Shown here in pieces: positions 39,401 through 47,300 of a DNA stretch of 64,000 nucleotides (positions are counted from its first letter, which is position 1; each line of letters opens with the position of its first letter). The notes beneath the pieces are model-generated. The model searched no databases, was not told the origin of the DNA, and was given only the letters and a program-made list of their open reading frames with translations. Source of the stretch: Owenia fusiformis (taxonomy: Eukaryota; Annelida; Polychaeta; Sabellida; Oweniidae); the NCBI GenBank assembly GCA_903813345.2, contig CAIIXF020000012.1, forward strand, positions 23,448,184 to 23,512,183, written 5' to 3'. Position numbers and translations under genes: made by a program.

Positions 39401-40888
39401 GAGATGCCTTGTTCTAGCCCTTGTTCTCCTTAGCAATGTGAATCTTGTTGTTCCCATCGAACAGGAAGTTAATCTCATGTGTGCTTTGAAACAAATCAAG
39501 CCCCATCTCGGTCTGCCAAAACGTCTCAGAAATGCAATTAAAGCTGTACATGATGCAGATGGGATCAAAGATGTTGTCTTTGCTCTTCATAATTTACTCT
39601 GGGAGAAAAATGAGAAGCTACTCTTGTGCAACTGGGAACCAACAGATGGAATTTATGCCATGAAGGGATCCCCAGCTAAGCCTGCATCATTTCCAAGCAC
39701 CTTTTACAACCCTGGGCTGGATTATGAAATGGTTAATGAAAATGGGTATGACATGGATGAGGAAGAACCCGAAGAGTATGATGGAGGCATGTCTCATACG
39801 GAGCAACAAGTTGCTCAGGAAAATTCAGAGAGGGTTGAACAAGAGAATAGAGCAGCAAAAATCATTTTGAAGCAGTTACTCAAGTTTCGATTGATTGCCA
39901 AATTGTACAAGATCCATTTGATTAGAAATAAAGTTGAGGAAAAGAAAGTTCAAGATCAACAGCTGCAAGAGTTGGAGACATATGGAGTCGATGATTCAAT
40001 GTGCTCAATATGTGGAATACAGTTTGTGCAACCATTGAACCCTAATCTTCCGGAAGCAGTTGGCTTAGCAGCTAGATCTTATATGCTCCCAGTGCCAGTT
40101 GGTCAAACGTGGGTTACTGAAGAAGAAACAAAAGTCCAGGTTTTGGAAACATCTCATACAAATACAGCTGAAGGAGCCCCTAATATGAATGGTATGACCA
40201 AGAAAAGTCACATTGCAACATTTGAGCATATCCAAGCGGCACTATCTTATAAGATATACACAAAGGTCTTCAATGAAAGGATCATCCCAGCTTCTACTAG
40301 ATTTACAAATTTGAAAATAATGGTTGGGAAGGTGAACAACCCCAAAATGGTAAGACTTAAGGAGTTGGATGTAGGGACATTGGAAACTAAGTACGGGGCT
40401 CTTATGGATTTGTTTGGCCAAACAACCAATGCAAGGCAGTGGACAAGGGTGAAGGAATTGGAAGATGGTGTTGGTGTTATTGAGAGTGAACTGAGCAGGA
40501 TTGGGAAGATCTATCAAGAAGTTCTCCAGGAAATGCACAATCAAAAACAGGTACAGTACATAAATATCTTCTGGAACTTTTAGGGTCTATGCAATATCCA
40601 CATTAGTATTGTCCTTAAATAGTCAAATCACTGTGGTATGTCATATTTCAGCAGTTTTGATCAGCATAGTGTTTTGAAATACATTTTCAGGCTTCTCAGA
40701 CTCCTGCCCATGTGATGTTTGATGAACGGGATGAGCGATCACTTCCTCCATCTGTACACGCCCAGGACCTTGAGGAAGAGTTATCCCATGCACCATATGT
40801 TGAGGATGAAGCTGGTCATTTGTTACAAGTCACAGAGAAATTTAACAAACCCAAAGGTCGAGGCCGTGGTCGGGGTAATCGAAAGTGA
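3459..40888 (+). CDS. TRANK1: TRANK1-like TPR/ankyrin/SF1-helicase giant protein, 45 coding exons
   Basis: The spliced product is about 3587 residues. Vertebrate TRANK1 (TPR and ankyrin repeat-containing protein 1, also lupus brain antigen 1) is near 2900, and its molecular role is poorly known. What is seen: every exon joins the next in a compatible phase and the total (10764 nt) is a multiple of three ending in TGA. All introns are GT-AG except intron 28 (GC-AG). Parts in order: N-terminal segment (1-115), Q/N-rich stretch (115-266), TPR-like (267-470), ankyrin block 1 (471-603), linker (604-1012), ankyrin block 2 and acidic tail (1013-1330), pre-helicase (1331-1553), UvrD-type helicase (1554-2259), helical repeats (2260-2766) and a long C-terminal region ending GRGRGRGNRK. 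The ATG at 3459 follows a likely 5'UTR splice acceptor at 3383, with short upstream ORFs between. All helicase motifs are intact, so ATP-driven nucleic-acid translocation is plausible but inferred. Exon coordinates are in the block entries below. Confidence 0.87.
3929..4165 (+). repeat. Array related to the exon 2 splice donor
   Basis: The junction TCAT/GTGAGTATT at 3932 is echoed downstream by GTCATGTGAGTATTTACTC (4007), GTCACATGAGTAATTACTC and GTCATTTGAGTATG, spaced about 35-45 bp and joined by TCAGTAGAGATGT-like links. Copies are diverged but several keep a donor-like GTGAGTAT. Confidence 0.7.
4554..5076 (+). repeat. ~18-copy array including the exon 4 splice acceptor
   Basis: 29-30 bp units, TTGACTGATTTTCAGGTTGT-TTCAATGAA, some with TTTTAAAGG in place of TTTTCAGG. 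The last copy supplies the TTTTTCAG acceptor of exon 4 of the TRANK1-like gene at 5076/5077. Confidence 0.92.
5184..5560 (+). repeat. (CCAT)n minisatellite and related repeat in intron 4
   Basis: CATCCATCCATATATTCACC-type units up to about 5390, then GAGCGATTTTGTTGATATTT and AAAATGGCTGCCATTCTAG blocks shared with 22628-23860. Short open frames here only reflect the repeat. Confidence 0.7.
7078..7200 (+). mobile_element. tRNA-derived SINE head
   Basis: AGTGGTAGAGCACCTGACAT resembles an A box plus anticodon arm with TGT in the loop, and GGTTTTGGGTTTGATTTCCA a B box, spaced as in a tRNA-Thr-like gene. The acceptor stem does not pair and the sequence continues into non-tRNA DNA, so it is a SINE, not a working tRNA gene. 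Confidence 0.65.
7364..7623 (+). repeat. Array including the exon 7 splice acceptor
   Basis: Repeated TATTTCAGGAATCCATATTT; the last three units are exact 40-bp periods and the final TATTTCAG is the acceptor at 7623/7624, with exon 7 opening GAATACC. Older, more diverged copies at 7364, 7428 and 7489. Confidence 0.9.
8531..8647 (+). repeat. Short MITE, TGTCACCACC family, intron 8
   Basis: TGTCACCACC (8531) to GGTGGTGACA (8617-8626) and a shared tail ending AATGCCTTG. Other members at 9151, 10921, 14516-16840 and 30363. Confidence 0.7.
9151..9260 (+). repeat. TGTCACCACC-family copy, intron 9
   Basis: TGTCATCACCAGAAGTGACA followed by the family's GTGTTTGGCATCTGTAA core. The right end is not clear. 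Confidence 0.55.
9448..10438 (+). other. TRANK1: TRANK1-like exons 10-12: first ankyrin block
   Basis: Exons 9448-9580, 9777-9917 and 10313-10438. Ankyrin signatures are visible: TPLHAALELAFKTG, NGDSLLHVAAKQF and ILLDNGLDPCLSDKCGRLPL, i.e. the TPLHxAA turn and the following LLxxGxDP helix end. About three repeats are present over residues 471-603. Introns split individual repeats, as is usual in ancient ankyrin genes. Confidence 0.83.
10674..13647 (+). other. TRANK1: TRANK1-like exons 13-18: linker between ankyrin blocks
   Basis: Exons 10674-10862, 11308-11364, 11574-11794, 12145-12634, 13158-13283 and 13505-13647. Exons 13-14 encode a short Lys/Thr/Asn-rich stretch with no fold I recognise. 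Exons 15-16 are strongly helical with heptad-like spacing (DQIRDEIGAFKHVIADFLEK), then a TPR-like pair (FFQHGQNCMMIQNYALGLQK). Exon 16 is large (490 nt). The exon 13 donor is the least certain junction: the alternative GT at CGTAATG would shorten it. Phase closure and lack of stops support the rest. Confidence 0.75.
10921..11037 (+). repeat. TGTCACCACC-family copy, intron 13
   Basis: TGTCACCACCAGGAGTGATG to GGTGTGGGCA (11009-11018) with the tail TTAATGCCTTG. Confidence 0.65.
13770..13925 (+). repeat. Small inverted-end MITE, intron 18
   Basis: GCAGGGTTTGAGCTAAGG and, at the right, CCTTACCTCAAGCCCTGC form 18-bp inverted ends with two mismatches; 156 bp, non-coding. Confidence 0.72.
14070..18099 (+). 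other. TRANK1: TRANK1-like exons 19-21: second ankyrin block and acidic tail
   Basis: Exons 14070-14250, 16988-17166 and 17506-18099. Ankyrin features: KMAAMLLDLGADPSF, DSPLHYALKVG, HGNTLFHMVV and LVQYKVNPKILNSEG. Exon 21 then leaves the repeat fold: a Lys run (FKKKKKTKL), a small repeated segment rich in Met, Ser and Asn, and a Glu/Asp run near 18000-18060. The 2.7-kb intron 19 is filled by a composite repeat. Acidic low-complexity segments such as this often diverge quickly between species. Confidence 0.82.
14516..16840 (+). repeat. 2.3-kb composite repeat filling intron 19
   Basis: Bounded by TGTCACCACC (14516) and GGTGGTGACA (16812). Inside: AGCTCACATGGTGAGC and (GTCC)n at 14563-14645, about five ~330-bp units with GATAGGATTCCTGTTTTAAG and TCTCGCGAAATTCACTTTT (14665-16130), a closing ACCATGTGAGCCC (16188) and three to four ~120-bp units with CAACTTGCTTCAA and TCAAGGTCAAAAAAGG (16280-16800). 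No coding region. Confidence 0.75.
18215..18407 (+). repeat. 8-copy array including the exon 22 acceptor and exon start
   Basis: About 22-bp units, GATTTAAATGTTTGTTGACT. The exon junction itself reads GATTTAG/ATGTTGGATGACTT, so unit and junction correspond base by base except that the upstream copies have AA in place of the acceptor AG. Confidence 0.88.
18408..19458 (+). other. TRANK1: TRANK1-like exons 22-24: conserved pre-helicase region
   Basis: Exons 18408-18577, 18682-18964 and 19243-19458. The peptide includes VWKTLRDKRVNRKLKLRI and ELAIAFSPRCSENPEKLLG, then EYHILKFYAFNSPMVNSVL. This matches my memory of the segment that lies directly before the P-loop in TRANK1 and related UvrD-like proteins, where a small helical domain precedes motif I. 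Exon 22 begins ATGTTGGATGACTT, the sequence that has been amplified in the intron before it. Confidence 0.78.
19470..19615 (+). repeat. Palindromic MITE next to exon 24 donor
   Basis: ATGCCTGGGTCACATTTGCT and its inverse AGCAAATGTGACCAAGGCAT enclose a near-complete palindrome of about 140 bp. It begins only about 12 bp after the exon 24 splice donor (19459). Confidence 0.8.
19655..19922 (+). repeat. Diverged foldback element, intron 24
   Basis: Arms include CCCCCTGCTATAACCAATTT / TGCTAACTGCTTATCGCAGG and GATTCACCATCCTCC / GGAGGATGAGATTCAC; several mismatches, so older than its neighbours. Confidence 0.55.
20132..20566 (+). repeat. Foldback MITE, intron 24
   Basis: Ends GAACTCCTATGCAGTG...CACTGCGGCGGGCAG and CTGCCCGCCGCAGTG...CACTGCACAGGAGTTC, each end being itself a small hairpin. 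435 bp, non-coding. Confidence 0.75.
21263..22263 (+). mobile_element. Non-autonomous hAT transposon with BED-finger remnant
   Basis: Ends TAGAGGTGTG and CACACCTCTA are inverted, and the perfect 8-bp duplication CCATAGAC flanks both sides (21255-21262, 22264-22271), diagnostic of hAT. Length 1001 bp, far below an autonomous hAT. Lies in intron 25 of the TRANK1-like gene. Confidence 0.9.
21646..21774 (+). pseudogene. Truncated hAT transposase start (BED zinc finger half)
   Basis: 42-residue frame with SYVWKYFNKEDDDRVKCVLC, the N-terminal half of a BED finger (aromatic start, C-x2-C), then a stop before the His pair. Typical first domain of hAT transposases; the catalytic region is missing. 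Confidence 0.7.
22628..23860 (+). repeat. GTCC-rich end plus ~145-bp tandem array
   Basis: Starts TTATTATCCCATCAAACGAA, then (CGTCCGTCTGTC)n at 22680-22737, then about six units of roughly 145 bp carrying GGAGCGATTTTGTTCATATT and self-complementary AAAATGGCGGCCATTTT-like blocks. Same family as parts of 480-560, 5184-5560 and 14740-16130. Confidence 0.75.
24290..25201 (-). pseudogene. Fossil Tc1-like transposase
   Basis: The minus-strand frame 25201-24929 reads VSGTVSKILQWYQRHWNRTP and SSLRDEWLSHP, matching the paired helix-turn-helix part of Tc1 transposases (the LRNRFxxxxxLRDEW segment). Further along, near 24350-24520, shifted frames give ASGIVMDYTRAGNVDQLPWA, like the xVxDYLxxxxIxxLxWP stretch before the last catalytic acid. 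Several stops and frameshifts: inactive. Confidence 0.68.
25553..25895 (+). repeat. Foldback MITE, intron 26
   Basis: ATCTCATACTTGAGTGGGTT at the left and AACCCACTCAAGTATGAGAT at the right. Sits just outside the Tc1-like element. Confidence 0.75.
25896..26044 (+). repeat. Palindromic MITE abutting the previous one
   Basis: AGTTATGCA...GGTTTGGATACATGGAATA and TATTCCCTGTATCCAAAACC...GTGCATAACC, with a central GGTCCCTTCGGTCCC hairpin. About 149 bp. Confidence 0.7.
26754..27130 (+). repeat. 4-copy, ~94-bp tandem repeat in intron 27
   Basis: Units begin TTTGACAACTTTGGACCAAA and end GGGCCTGGCTACGAGTTTGT, nearly identical to each other. No tie to either splice site is visible. Confidence 0.9.
28617..31011. 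other. Introns 30-33, no further genes
   Basis: Between exons 30 and 34 the introns 28617-29015, 29144-29713, 29818-30173 and 30307-31011 hold only an (AAAT)n run near 28828-28850, the repeat copy at 30363 and unremarkable AT-rich DNA. Confidence 0.6.
30363..30490 (+). repeat. TGTCACCACC-family copy, intron 33
   Basis: TGTCACCACCAGAAGTGTTG, the core GTGTTTGGTGTCTGTTACAA, and a degraded right end CTGGTGGTAATGC. Confidence 0.6.
31493..31603 (+). repeat. 66-bp duplication of the exon 35 acceptor and exon start
   Basis: Two copies of TATGCACTCAGTG... TTTAG followed by GCCTGCAAAGAGTGGAGAGT. The upstream copy has its exon-like part at 31538; the real exon starts at 31604. Confidence 0.9.
33901..34191 (+). 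repeat. Three extra copies of the exon 39 acceptor and exon start
   Basis: ATGTTTCAG plus exon-like sequence starting at 33910, 34008 and 34106, with the true exon at 34192 (spacings 98, 98, 86 bp). The first copies carry the first 22 or so codons of exon 39 nearly unchanged and then a stop (TGCTAA). Confidence 0.93.
34456..35523 (-). mobile_element. Mariner-like element, 1.07 kb, truncated transposase
   Basis: Inverted ends of about 40 bp (CGAGGGTTGTCCCAGAAGTA), flanked by TA (34454-34455, 35524-35525). Carries only the start of a transposase on the minus strand. In intron 39 of the TRANK1-like gene. Confidence 0.88.
34846..35133 (-). pseudogene. Mariner-like transposase, N-terminal DNA-binding part only
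   Basis: 95-residue frame with SKTYATMKKVYKEYIPERTT and LMRWQKRFKRDDLTLDDNSK, matching the mariner helix-turn-helix region (the TYxxLxxVYG...WxxRFKxG pattern). No DDE catalytic domain follows, so it cannot move itself. Confidence 0.75.
36095..36538 (+). mobile_element. hAT-type MITE, 444 bp
   Basis: Inverted ends TAGTGGTGCAACTCG / CGAGTTGCACCACTA and a perfect 8-bp duplication ATAATCAC (36087-36094, 36539-36546). Interior has inverted ACTCGAGTA motifs and no coding capacity. In intron 40 of the TRANK1-like gene. Confidence 0.88.
36547..36990 (+). repeat. ~33-bp minisatellite in intron 40
   Basis: About 13 imperfect units of CAACATCAACAATTACTCAC-CAAAACACA. It starts right after the hAT-type MITE and ends about 25 bp before the exon 41 acceptor region, but does not include that acceptor. 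Confidence 0.85.
38284..40888 (+). other. TRANK1: TRANK1-like exons 44-45: long C-terminal region and RG tail
   Basis: Exons 38284-40550 and 40691-40888. Exon 44 is 2267 nt, by far the longest, and mostly helical (for example LNKCKGIKRHYQREDLQ at its start). It carries an acidic patch (DMDEEEPEEYDGG), a coiled-coil-like segment rich in Lys/Glu/Gln and a CSIC pair that might be half of a zinc site, though no second Cys pair is obvious. The final exon ends KGRGRGRGNRK then TGA at 40886-40888; RG-rich tails often bind RNA, but here that is inference. Confidence 0.84.
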
Positions 40889-41349
40889 CACTATGAGAGG
40901 ATATTAAGAACAATAGAAATATTGATTTGACCCACTGAGAAACATCCATATTGGGTACAGTTGTATAGAGTGGATGTAAAGAGCAGAAAAATTTCTCATT
41001 GGACATTTAAACTGCCACATTTGTCAGTTATGGGCTGTTCCATCTGCCTTCCATACCCAATTGTGCCATTGCTGGGATATTCACAAATCAATACCCTTGA
41101 TTAGGGAACGAGGAAATTTTTTCTAATGAAATGTACATTCCTGTTTATGTCATTTAAAAGTTAAAGTTGCAGTATAAGTTTGGCTGATCACATGAAAACT
41201 TATATTGAAAGCGTTCTATTTTATCATAAATGTATTAATAACAATTTTTGAGGAGAGTGCCTTGTGAATAGGGAATAGCCAGGAATGATCTGATGTATCG
41301 AGAAACACAACTAAATGGTTAAACTATGCTTTTCATTGAATTGCTTCCA

Positions 41350-42340
41350 GAGTTAAGGTGAAATTAAAGTTAATCAAAAGTACAAAAAGATGGCAGCCAT
41401 ATTTCTTGATAAAGTCAGAAGATTTTGTATAATGTTTTCCTTGTATGTGCATGCATTTCCTGACTAAACAGACACGTCAAAGAAAACATCACATTTAAAC
41501 GCATTTTTCAAAACTATGAATTGGAGGTGCATGGACCCCCAAAGCTAGCATCAAGAGTGTGAAGTGAGGCTAATTTTTGAAAGTTTCAAGGAGTTGCCTT
41601 GCAACAGTCACACATTTGCAAGAATCCAAAATTACCACAAATCATCTTACCTTACCAAGGAACATTGAAGAAGCATGAAAATGTGCACTTCTTGCTTTGT
41701 TAGAGTTTGATAAAACTCAAACCATAGTTTCTTATAAATATTTCATGTCCACCATTTTGTTTGCTGGAACTACTTCTAGACTTCCCGATTAATCCTCATA
41801 CAAGTTTTGTGACTTCACCAAGTGGCATGGATTATCATAAGTATATTTTATCTATAACAGTATAATTATCATGATAGATACATCATTGAGGCTTTATAAA
41901 TGATGTACAATGGATACATGAGTTAGGATTACTTTGGACTAGAAAATAGTCACAGAAAACAAAATGGTGGACATGAAATATTTAGAATTCACAATGGTTT
42001 GAGCTTTATTATACTCTAACAATGCAAGAAGTACACATTTTCATGCCCCTTCGATGTTCCTTGGTAAGGTAAGATGATTTGTGGAAATTTTGAAGTCTTA
42101 CAAATGTGTCTCCATTGCAATCCTACTCCTTGAAATTTTAAAAAGTTATCCTCACTTCACTGTCTCCATGCTAGCTTTAGGGACCCATGCACCTCCAATT
42201 CATAGTTATAAAAATGCGTTTTAATGTGAAGTTTTCATTAACATGTCTCTAGTCAATCAGTGCATCTGGTGACTTTATCAAAAAAATATGGCTGCCATGT
42301 CTTTGTACTTTTGATTAATTTTAGCATTACCTTAATCAAT
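41350..42340 (+). repeat. ~1-kb foldback with ~400-bp arms after the TRANK1-like gene
   Basis: Arms 41350-41770 and 41950-42336 are inverted: TTAATCAAAAGTACAAAAAG versus CTTTGTACTTTTGATTAATT, GGAGGTGCATGGACCCCC versus AGGGACCCATGCACCTCC, and ACCATTTTGTTTGCTGG versus its inverse near 41955. Mismatches are scattered. It starts about 460 bp after the stop codon, so it may be in the 3'UTR. Confidence 0.82.
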
Positions 42341-42954
42341 ATTTACCTTTTTTGTTAGAACGTGTATATGCTTCATTAAAACAATTGTCAAATATACCTT
42401 ATTTAAAATTTGGATCAAATTTTAAGAACCTTCCATTTTCAAATTAGCTAGCATTTAGTGCATATTTTTGCATGATACATCGCTACCTAGAAACATTGAC
42501 ATACATCTGATCAATAAGTATCGTATTATCTAGTACAGTTAAGCATGGAAGGGTTAATGGGAAAGGAATGTTATTTTTCCATTGGGATGAATAGTTAAAA
42601 GTTAAAATGCTTCTGATATGTCTCATGTACACTATTATCCCTCTAAAAGAAGTTCGTGAGGAATTTTGAGAAGCTGTCTATTTGTTTATTCGTTCAATTG
42701 TCTAGGAGATAACTCCAATACTGGTTGATCATTTGTGTTAGGAATTAATGGGCTAAAGTCCTATTGGCATAGAATCTCGCAAACGATTTGCAATATGGCC
42801 TCTTAATTAAAAATTGGCTGCAATATTTTTTCAAAATGAAATCTTTGATCATTGAAATTCCAGTTGACATTTACTAGTAATATTTTGATGTCCTAAGAAA
42901 ATTTTCAAGTTGTTCATTTGATATCAAAATTGCCACCATTTTCACGATTTGGTC

Positions 42955-43657
42955 TAAAGGAGCACGTAGGTTATCACAAACTATTTCAGACGGTTATATC
43001 TTGGATTAAGACTATTTTCTGACAATGATGACAGGTATATCTTTTAGATCCAATCATTATCTCAAAGAAAATTATATACAGTAATAATAGAGTCAAACAG
43101 ACTCGGAGATATTTAACTAGCAATCAACCCATTGCCACACTTTTCAAAGATTTTGACCTCATTTCCACCAAAAAATGCAATCATTTTTTTTACATTGTTT
43201 AACATGTTTAATGCATTACTATTCTTTATTTTAATGTATCAAATATTTCTTGAAAGAAAAATTGCTGATAAGTGTTCCCCATGTTATTTTTCCATTGAAA
43301 AATCTCATGCTATCCATTGGTTTCAGAACATTTTGGTCATCCAAATTCAGTATCTTTAAAGTCCCCCGAGCAATTCATGGCCACTTTTCCCCTTAGGATA
43401 TAGAACATGTCTCAAAGCACATAAATAAAAGGTTGCATTTTTGGTGAAAATAAGGTCAACATTTGAAAAAGTATGTTGATTTGTCCATTGCCCCTTCAAT
43501 ATCACTTAAGTCTAATTAACTAAATTATCATTATATATACTTTTCTCGAAGATAATGAATGGATCTAAAAGATACACCCATGTTCATGACCAGAAAATAT
43601 TCATAATTCAAGTTAGAATCGTTTGAAATTGTTTGCGATAACCTACGTGCTCCTTTT
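42955..43657 (+). repeat. Foldback element, 3' flank
   Basis: AAAGGAGCACGTAGGTTATC at the left and GATAACCTACGTGCTCCTTT at the right, with arms alignable for about 200 bp (both keep GATCCA..CATTATCT and TTTTTGGTG/CACCAAAAA blocks). No coding region. Confidence 0.8.
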
Positions 43658-44238
43658 ATAGAAATATAATTGCTGATAGGCTAACTGAAATATCAGTTAG
43701 TAGATTTGGTCCACGTTTTATAGCTAATATCTCACGGAATATGACCTCTTCTGAAGAAAGGAACACCAATTATGACTGCTCAATTAAATTGCATGCCTTT
43801 TTTGTAAAAATATTTTTTCGAAGAACTATGATATTTGTAAACTGAAATACCTGTTATTAGATTTGGTCCGAATTGTATATGCTCCTATTTGACAAGAATA
43901 GAACCCCTTTCTAATAATTTAAGGAATGTCAATTATGGCTGCTGATTTCAAAATGGGTAAATAGAGGGTGACGTTTCCAGAAAGTGCAATCTTTGGTAAA
44001 CCATTGTTTGTCATGCCTACATGTTCAAAAGTTTACAATTGCAGATAAATGCGGATGTTTAGTCCGTTGCTTTGGTAAAATAATACATTCGTGATAGTGT
44101 GTACATTTGGGTATCGATGAAACTGATTGCAATTACTGAAGGTCCTCAAGCAATGACATGTATCATTTTTAATGAACCTTCTATGTTTGTAAAGCTGACC
44201 ACTAATAACCAAGCCATAAATATTTGTTTGCAATAATT

Positions 44239-44255
44239 TTTATTTGAAATTTATT
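44239..44255 (-). terminator. Candidate poly(A) signals of the minus-strand olfactomedin gene
   Basis: Two AATAAA hexamers on the minus strand (44255-44250 and 44244-44239), 130-150 bp after the stop codon at 44387. Either could end the transcript; both are common motifs in AT-rich DNA. Confidence 0.4.
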
Positions 44256-44386
44256 TTTGTTTTCACTATATTTGATATAACAATAAATTTTGAAACTTTA
44301 TCTCGTGTTATATTTAATTTATAAGAATGTCTGAATGTTTTAATTTCACTTAGATATCTCATATAGCAGACATGTCCATAATAGTA

Positions 44387-47300
44387 TCAATTAAAGAACA
44401 CTTTGTATGATACAATGTGCCCATTGTCATAGGCGAACAGCATTTGCTCCCTGGGATTGTATGACATGGAATACATGCTCCTGAACAATGCTGGAACTGT
44501 CAGCGGGGTGAAAATCCTTTGGTTGCTCTTGGTGTCGAAGCCCCACTGGGTCTCATCTGGGCTTGGATCAGTATAGGTATTCATGGTGTACATAACACCA
44601 CAGATGAAGTACACATTGCTCACAGATTTCTTTGAGATAGTGCTATCCCATGTTTCTATCGTATGTAGGTCAGTTGGATCAAGTCGGGCTATCATGATAT
44701 TGCTGTGGGTAGCATCTGATCCATTGGTGTATGCAGCCCATAAGCCCTTTTCGTCCACGTTGATATCAATGTAGGTGTAGTCGTTTCCACGGTTGTAGTA
44801 CCTTGAATTCAAAGAACAAACTATCCCATACTTAGGAAATATGAGGATTGGGTTCTCTAGCAGTAACAATATCAATACATGTTAATAGTATATAATTATT
44901 TTAATATTGCAAATTTAACACTAGAGTCAACTTTCATTTAATTACTCACAAGTTAGTGTGGCCACCTGCAATCTTTGCCCTTGCTTTGTATGAACTTCCA
45001 TGGTCATTCCAAATATCCTTTCGCACAATTTCACCCGAATTATCCAAGTAATAGAGGTTGCTTTTGTACATCGCAATATTAGCTCCATATAGATAATCGG
45101 GGTGGATCCTGTTGATTTGGTTACCAACGTAATCTTTTAAAAGTTCTTTATGGTTATTCCATTGATGGATATAAGGATTCCCAACATGACCCTTCAGTGC
45201 AAATATGTGAGTTTTGTTTTCTTCTGAAGGAAGTGCATCTTTGAACCAAGTCCCAGTTACTCCAAAGTATTGGTGAGTCACAGGTTGTCCGATTTTAATT
45301 GGTCTCTTTGTTTCACATATTTCTAAAAGGAATAACAATAAAAGAGACATGATATTGAATATCATGTACTTGCATAATGATTTTCATATCAGGATGTTAA
45401 TATTTCTTTTGACTATTTTATATCTAGTGCTAAAACGTGCAATTGATAAATCATAACCATTTAATGTGTAAACAATTTGATATGCTATAAAAGAAAGAGC
45501 AGAGCAGATCAAAGCAACTAAATGTATGTCCTAAATCCTGGCATAGACAAATGATCAAATTCAATAATTGACCAACATTTAGAAAATATTTAACAAAATA
45601 AGATAGACTTGGGATCTTTTCCCGGCGTCGGGGTTTTATTTACCATCATCTAAGGCATCCTTTACTGAGGTCAAATCTCCAGGGAAGATATAGCCATCTT
45701 CAATGTTGTCCCCTAGGTCTCCCTTTAGCTTGGCCAATTGAGCTCTCAGCTGGGTTATCTGAATTAAAAAAAACATGTTAAAGTTTAATAATCCCAAAGA
45801 ATGAAGTTTGTTCGGGAAAATAAGACAATTCAGGTAATGAATGAAGTCAATCTAAATGCCATACTTGATTTGGGAATCATATCTTGTAGAAGATTGTTCC
45901 CTACCTCCATTGACTTTACATTATATAAGCCTTGTAAATGATTGGAACTTTTAATTATTTCTAATTCAGTCATCATGTCTCATATCAAGTTAATAATAGC
46001 CAGAGACATATAAAACAGTATGTCTCTGTTATAACCAAGCATATAGTTTGAAGAACAATTTTTCTAAATTATTAAAATTCTTATTCTCATTGATGGCGAA
46101 AACATCTTTATTATGTAATGATGTAGCAAGAAAAACTCATATAATTATTATATTTCACCTCTGCCAACAGGTCGGTGTCACTATCAACTGGATCCTGCCT
46201 AAGGAAGTGTTCAACAATAGATGACATGTTTGCGATCTCCTCCCTCATCTGTATCAATGTTGCATTGTTCTGGGCTGTTACTGGGATATGGTCAATTAAT
46301 CCAGACATGATATCCAACTCAAGTCGAAGCACTGTAAGGTTCTGAAATGTGAAATTTTAATAAATGTTGGTGTTTTAGCTCCCCTTACTGTTTACAGACA
46401 GGACATTCCCATGATTTATGTACACAGGGAGATATGCCGAGTACTATAATAGTATTCATGACATTTTAGCACTAATTGACACGAGTACTGATTTATTGCA
46501 TGTTTTAGTACTAAATGAGTACTCATGATGAGTGATAAAATAGCAGTAATTTCATTGATTTTTTAGCGCTAAATTGGTACTCATATCATGAATCATCAGT
46601 GATAAAATACTAATTTAGTACTAATTGAGTAATCGGCATATCTCCCTGTGTATGTGGTTTCCATGTGTGTCTCCTGTCTAAATACTTGAACTGAGCATAT
46701 GAAATTTAAGTAGGAAGCTGGATGGCAATTCGGACAGAGGAATAATCATTGATTGTTACACTTTTTATCTGTTTATCAAAAATTTCAGCTCAGTTTTAGG
46801 CTTGTTAATGTTTTATTCAAATGTTCCTTGTCATATTTCCAATTTCCTCAATATCTCTGCATTACTTATAGCTTTACTTAGAGGATAATTGAAGCTAACA
46901 AATACCTGAAAAAACATGCAAGAGTGGCAGTAAAAATATACCTGAACACTGACTGCCACCTTTAGGTCATCCATCTTAGAATCAACAGCATCTACTCTAG
47001 CAGTGAGTTCTACTACCTTGTCTTTCAGCCCCTTTGTGCTCAATGTCTTGAGAAATTCTGGAATGTAAATAGTATTCTGCACCTAGTATTCTGCACTTAT
47101 AATATGAGCATAAGTGTTAATATAGGGAGAACCATAGCCTTGCCCAAGTGGGTAATTTTTTACCTATCTGATCTTGAATTATTACCGGTCATAATAAAAA
47201 TCTAGAGAAAGAGAAGAGACCGACTTCGGCAAGGCTGGGAGGACCAAAACATATTCCCCAAAAATATGGTTAAAAACATCCAAAATAATAAAATCGCCCA

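Larger units (their letters stand above)
40889..44386. other. Intergenic spacer between convergent genes
   Basis: Holds the 3' ends of the TRANK1-like gene (+) and the olfactomedin gene (-). Besides the two foldbacks it has degraded copies of the TATCCC/AAAATGG family (42640-42950, 43670-44000). An ATTAAA at 41363 is a possible poly(A) signal for the plus gene. Confidence 0.6.
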
